A stretch of DNA of 64,000 bases. It comes from Pseudozobellia thermophila. Lineage in GTDB: Bacteria; Bacteroidota; Bacteroidia; Flavobacteriales; Flavobacteriaceae. Below the pieces are notes generated by a model. The model was not told where the DNA came from. It was given only the letters and a program-made list of their open reading frames with translations, and did not search any database. Position 1 is the stretch's first letter, and each line of letters opens with the position of its first letter. The DNA lies in assembly GCF_900141855.1 (NCBI RefSeq), contig NZ_FQYU01000002.1, positions 62,001-126,000 on the forward strand. The letters run 5' to 3'. The translations under genes and the position numbers were made by a program. This document shows positions 61,155-64,000 of this stretch, piece by piece.

Positions 61155-62705
61155 ATGGTAAAGGGAATGTTTATGACATTCTCTTTACTATTTTTAATCT
61201 CAAGTACATATTCCCAATCAAAAAAAAGCACCGATAGCCTATCGGTCTTGGAACGGGATTTTCACTTACAATTGTTTGAGGATAGGTTCTTCGATACCCC
61301 TTCTCTGATCGCCCATGAAAATGTTTACCATTTCTCATATGGGGAAGGGAGATTTCAGTATTCAGAAGGCTCATTGAGACATCCACAAGACTACAAGAAA
61401 CAAAACGGTCTGTATTTGGAAACGGCCTCCCTGACCGCTTTGAAAAATACCAATTGGACCCTGTACGGTAGTTTGGAATACCTCAATACCCGAAAAGAGG
61501 ACATAGAGAACAACTTGACCTATGGTATTGTGGATTATGGTTCGCCTTACTATTTTTTTCAACAAACAAGTGGTTTGTGGAACCATCAAAACTATAATTT
61601 TAAAGTGGCCGGAGCCAATAAGGTGAACTCCAAACTTACTTTAGGGGCTTACCTAAACTACGACACCAATTTTTATTTCAGAAAAAACGACACCAGAAAT
61701 GAGCTGACAGCCTTAAAAATTCTCGGAAAGTTGTCCGCCAGCTATCAATTTAACGACAAGCACTTATTTAGTGTTGTTGTAAGCAATGAGTTCTATAAGG
61801 CAAACTCTGAATTATCGAACAAGTTTCCCGAAAACAACACGGAACTGACCGCCGATTATTATCTCAATACCGGTTTGGGTTCTTATATAAAAAACTTGGA
61901 TAGGGGTTTTGACACCAAAAGAAGCATACCCGAAGTACAATTGCAATGGTTTTTAAAACAAGGTAATTGGGACCTGTCAATAGAAAGTGATACAAAATTG
62001 GGTACAGAACGCTGGATAGACAAGAATATCCTTCATGTCGAAGAGAACGACGAGAGAACAAGATATCGTTTTATGGACCAAAATTTTACAGTCTTCTATA
62101 ATCGGTATAAGGCCAATAGCCTTTTCTCCCTTAATTTAAATGCCGGTTATTTAAAGGGAGACGGCAAGGTATGGCAAGAAACAAGTGCTATTTATGCCAA
62201 AAATTTTACGACCACCAGCTACAGGCTTGCAACGGGTGCTACCCTGTTGTTCTATAACCGTTTTCTTAACAAGGTTAGTTTCGGCCTTACTTATCACAAT
62301 AAGGAACAGTACGATTTAAATTACGCCTATACCTTTGATTATCAGTATATAGACCCACAGTTAACTCTAGGTTTAAACAAGGGTATTTCTAAAAAAGCGG
62401 CATTTTTCGCGGATATCTCCGCTTTATATCACCATGTGCTCGATGTTGAACACGATCCATTTGCGGCTAACAACATTTTTGTGGATTGGATAGGAAACAA
62501 AATTGCCGATTACACAGGGATAAGTACCATCAATTATGGCATAAAACTAGGCACCGATTTTAAACTTAAAAACCAGAACAGGTTAGAGCTGTCAGTATCT
62601 TCCAATTATTTAAAAGTTGCAAAACTATCGGAAAACAGCTCGAACTACTATTCTAAAAATGATGATTACCTAAATCTGACCACCGGTCTAAAATTACATT
62701 TCTAG
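61155..62705 (+). CDS. DUF6850-family outer membrane beta-barrel protein
   Basis: 517 residues from the ATG at 61155, which gives the signal MFMTFSLLFLISSTYSQ; an ATG at 61125 is also possible and overlaps the DUF4876 gene. The rest alternates aromatic beta strands, typical of an outer membrane barrel, and resembles DUF6850. It is encoded between the DUF4876 lipoprotein and the M16 protease, so it is likely part of the uptake system. Confidence 0.8.
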   Translation: MVKGMFMTFSLLFLISSTYSQSKKSTDSLSVLERDFHLQLFEDRFFDTPSLIAHENVYHFSYGEGRFQYSEGSLRHPQDYKKQNGLYLETASLTALKNTNWTLYGSLEYLNTRKEDIENNLTYGIVDYGSPYYFFQQTSGLWNHQNYNFKVAGANKVNSKLTLGAYLNYDTNFYFRKNDTRNELTALKILGKLSASYQFNDKHLFSVVVSNEFYKANSELSNKFPENNTELTADYYLNTGLGSYIKNLDRGFDTKRSIPEVQLQWFLKQGNWDLSIESDTKLGTERWIDKNILHVEENDERTRYRFMDQNFTVFYNRYKANSLFSLNLNAGYLKGDGKVWQETSAIYAKNFTTTSYRLATGATLLFYNRFLNKVSFGLTYHNKEQYDLNYAYTFDYQYIDPQLTLGLNKGISKKAAFFADISALYHHVLDVEHDPFAANNIFVDWIGNKIADYTGISTINYGIKLGTDFKLKNQNRLELSVSSNYLKVAKLSENSSNYYSKNDDYLNLTTGLKLHF

Positions 62706-62746
62706 CCTTTTTTATTCCATTTTACACCGTTTGTAAATCTTATTTA

Positions 62747-64000
62747 ATGAAGAGATTATTTTTTTCAATAGTCTTTTTGGTTCCCTTTTGTACCTGGAGT
62801 CAAAAGATAGATAACGTGCATATAGAAGAATACGATTTGCCCAACGGCTTGCATGTGATCCTTCACAAGGATGTCAATGAGCCCAACGTAATCGTGGGTA
62901 CAAAGTACCATGTGGGTTCTAAAAACGAAGATGTCGACAAAACCGGGTTTGCCCATTTTTTTGAGCACCTTTTGTTTCATGGGACCAAAAATATACCGCA
63001 GGGCGAGTTGGAAAATATCATCTTTAATGCAGGCGGATATTGTAATGCCTATACCAATTACGATGTCACATACTATTACCAGTTACTTCCCGCCCATGAA
63101 TATAAACTAGGGCTATGGGTAGAATCTGAACGTATGCTTCATCCTATCATCACCCAAAAAGGGATAGATCGCGAACGGGAAATTGTCAAGGAGGAAAAAC
63201 GTATGCGGTACGACAACAAACCTTTGGGCAATTCTTATTTTGAGGTAATGTCCGAGCTGTTTACCTACGATACTTACGGGCATAATATTATTGGATCTAT
63301 GGAAGATTTGGATAGGGCTTCCCTAGAAGATTTTGACGGATTTTTTAAAAGGTTTTACGTGCCCAACAATGCCTGCTTGGTCGTATCGGGCAACATCAAT
63401 ATAGAAGATACCAAAAAATGGGTGAGTCTCTATTTTAAGGATATTCCGAAGGGAGAAAAAATTAAAAGACCCAAAAAATTTAAAAAGCCTTCGATATCGG
63501 ACCCCCATACGGATATAACGGTTAAGGGATTACAGAACGAATCTATAGAGATTGCCTACCCTATAATGTCCCAAAGCAGTGCAGATGCCCCTGTTATGCA
63601 AATAATAACCTCCATTTTATCGGGAAACAGTGATTTTTCCTATTTCGAGAACAATCTAAAAACAAAACAAGATACCGTTATTGATCGTTTACGTGCTTCT
63701 GCAAGTTTTTGGGAAAAAGTAGGAACCTTGAACGTTAAGGCCGAAGTAAAAACAAGAGAAAGCGGGGCTTATGCATTGCAAAGGATAAACGAACAATTTG
63801 AACTGTTAAAGACAAGACCTGTAGACCCTATGGTGTTGGAGCGGGCCAAAAAACAATTCATTGCTACCTATATCGATATTTTTTACGATGCACAGACCTT
63901 TGCGGACAAGGTGACCAACTATTATCATTTACATAAAAACACTTCAGATATAAGAGCCCTTATAAGTGATATTGAAAAAGTGACAAGCAGTGATATACAA
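62747..64000 (+). CDS. M16 family zinc metallopeptidase, truncated by the right edge
   Basis: 418 complete codons are visible and the frame is open to the edge. Signal peptide about 1-19 (VFLVPFCTWSQ). The inverted zinc motif H70-F-F-E73-H74 lies in AHFFEHLLFHG, with a further Glu about 75 residues on in DREREIVKEEKRM. The family includes periplasmic PqqL/FusC-type proteases that degrade imported peptides or proteins. It follows the TonB/DUF4876/DUF6850 genes and may process an imported polypeptide. Confidence 0.9.
   Translation, partial: MKRLFFSIVFLVPFCTWSQKIDNVHIEEYDLPNGLHVILHKDVNEPNVIVGTKYHVGSKNEDVDKTGFAHFFEHLLFHGTKNIPQGELENIIFNAGGYCNAYTNYDVTYYYQLLPAHEYKLGLWVESERMLHPIITQKGIDREREIVKEEKRMRYDNKPLGNSYFEVMSELFTYDTYGHNIIGSMEDLDRASLEDFDGFFKRFYVPNNACLVVSGNINIEDTKKWVSLYFKDIPKGEKIKRPKKFKKPSISDPHTDITVKGLQNESIEIAYPIMSQSSADAPVMQIITSILSGNSDFSYFENNLKTKQDTVIDRLRASASFWEKVGTLNVKAEVKTRESGAYALQRINEQFELLKTRPVDPMVLERAKKQFIATYIDIFYDAQTFADKVTNYYHLHKNTSDIRALISDIEKVTSSDIQ

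Noticed and set aside
1-64000. CRISPR arrays, tRNA, rRNA, transposases or integrases
   Set aside because: None was seen on reading both strands; a tRNA scan and HMM search would be decisive but were not possible here.

Overview
The window looks like chromosomal DNA of a Bacteroidota bacterium, most likely a marine Flavobacteriaceae member (the family call is inference). Supporting signs are SusD-type and TonB/FecR/ECF-sigma genes, a type IX secretion sorting domain on a leucine-rich-repeat protein, lipoproteins whose mature ends read C-S/N-D-D-D, and many promoters with the Bacteroidota -7 box TAnnTTTG. GC content is mid-40s by eye, except for one sharply AT-rich insert at about 30.1-35.85 kb. 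I saw no rRNA, tRNA, CRISPR array, transposase, integrase or phage gene.

Layout. 0-6.9 kb: a cut-off Cys-rich ORF, a 5'-truncated orphan SusD with its terminator, a DeoR regulator with a phased TGCAA array, a membrane-anchored unknown, DoxX, MarC and two SnoaL-like genes. 7-18.8 kb: a redox/detoxification block on the minus strand (QorB, SDR, 2OG oxygenase, two MDR dehydrogenases, crotonase, nitroreductase, bicupin, royal-jelly-like protein) with three AraC regulators. Five promoters here share one architecture: half-sites 21 bp apart, placed exactly 24 bp upstream of a TAnnTTTG box, in two sequence families. 18.9-24.3 kb: T9SS LRR protein, patatin, DUF6134 protein, D-amino-acid-transaminase-like enzyme. 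24.4-28.7 kb: a TetR-controlled reactive-carbonyl operon (nitroreductase, CurA-like, YqhD-like, DJ-1-like) with a palindromic operator beside the promoter. 28.7-30 kb: RibD-like reductase and metallo-hydrolase.

30.36-35.83 kb is the most novel part: three tightly packed genes encoding a small protein that begins KIRNDFVSNSSS, a radical SAM/SPASM enzyme, and a 1342-residue STAND NTPase with an N-terminal PD-(D/E)XK-like nuclease domain (Avs-like). This looks like a horizontally acquired defence cassette in which a radical SAM enzyme and a possible substrate protein are coupled to a STAND effector.

36-38.4 kb: ECF sigma factor, YceI, two small membrane proteins. 38.6-51.7 kb: a run of immunity-like and unknown genes (YwqK repeats, SUKH/SMI1, small membrane proteins, lipoproteins) with no toxin, plus an IgaA/YrfF-like membrane protein that lacks the large periplasmic domain. 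Five promoters in this region share the dyad CCCTG-N4-CAGGG exactly 37 bp upstream of the -7 box, including one dyad that serves two divergent promoters. 51.8-54.6 kb: a TPR histidine kinase and a NarL-type response regulator. 54.9-64 kb: ECF sigma, FecR, TonB receptor, DUF4876 lipoprotein, DUF6850 barrel and an M16 protease cut by the window edge, which together look like a regulated uptake-and-processing system.
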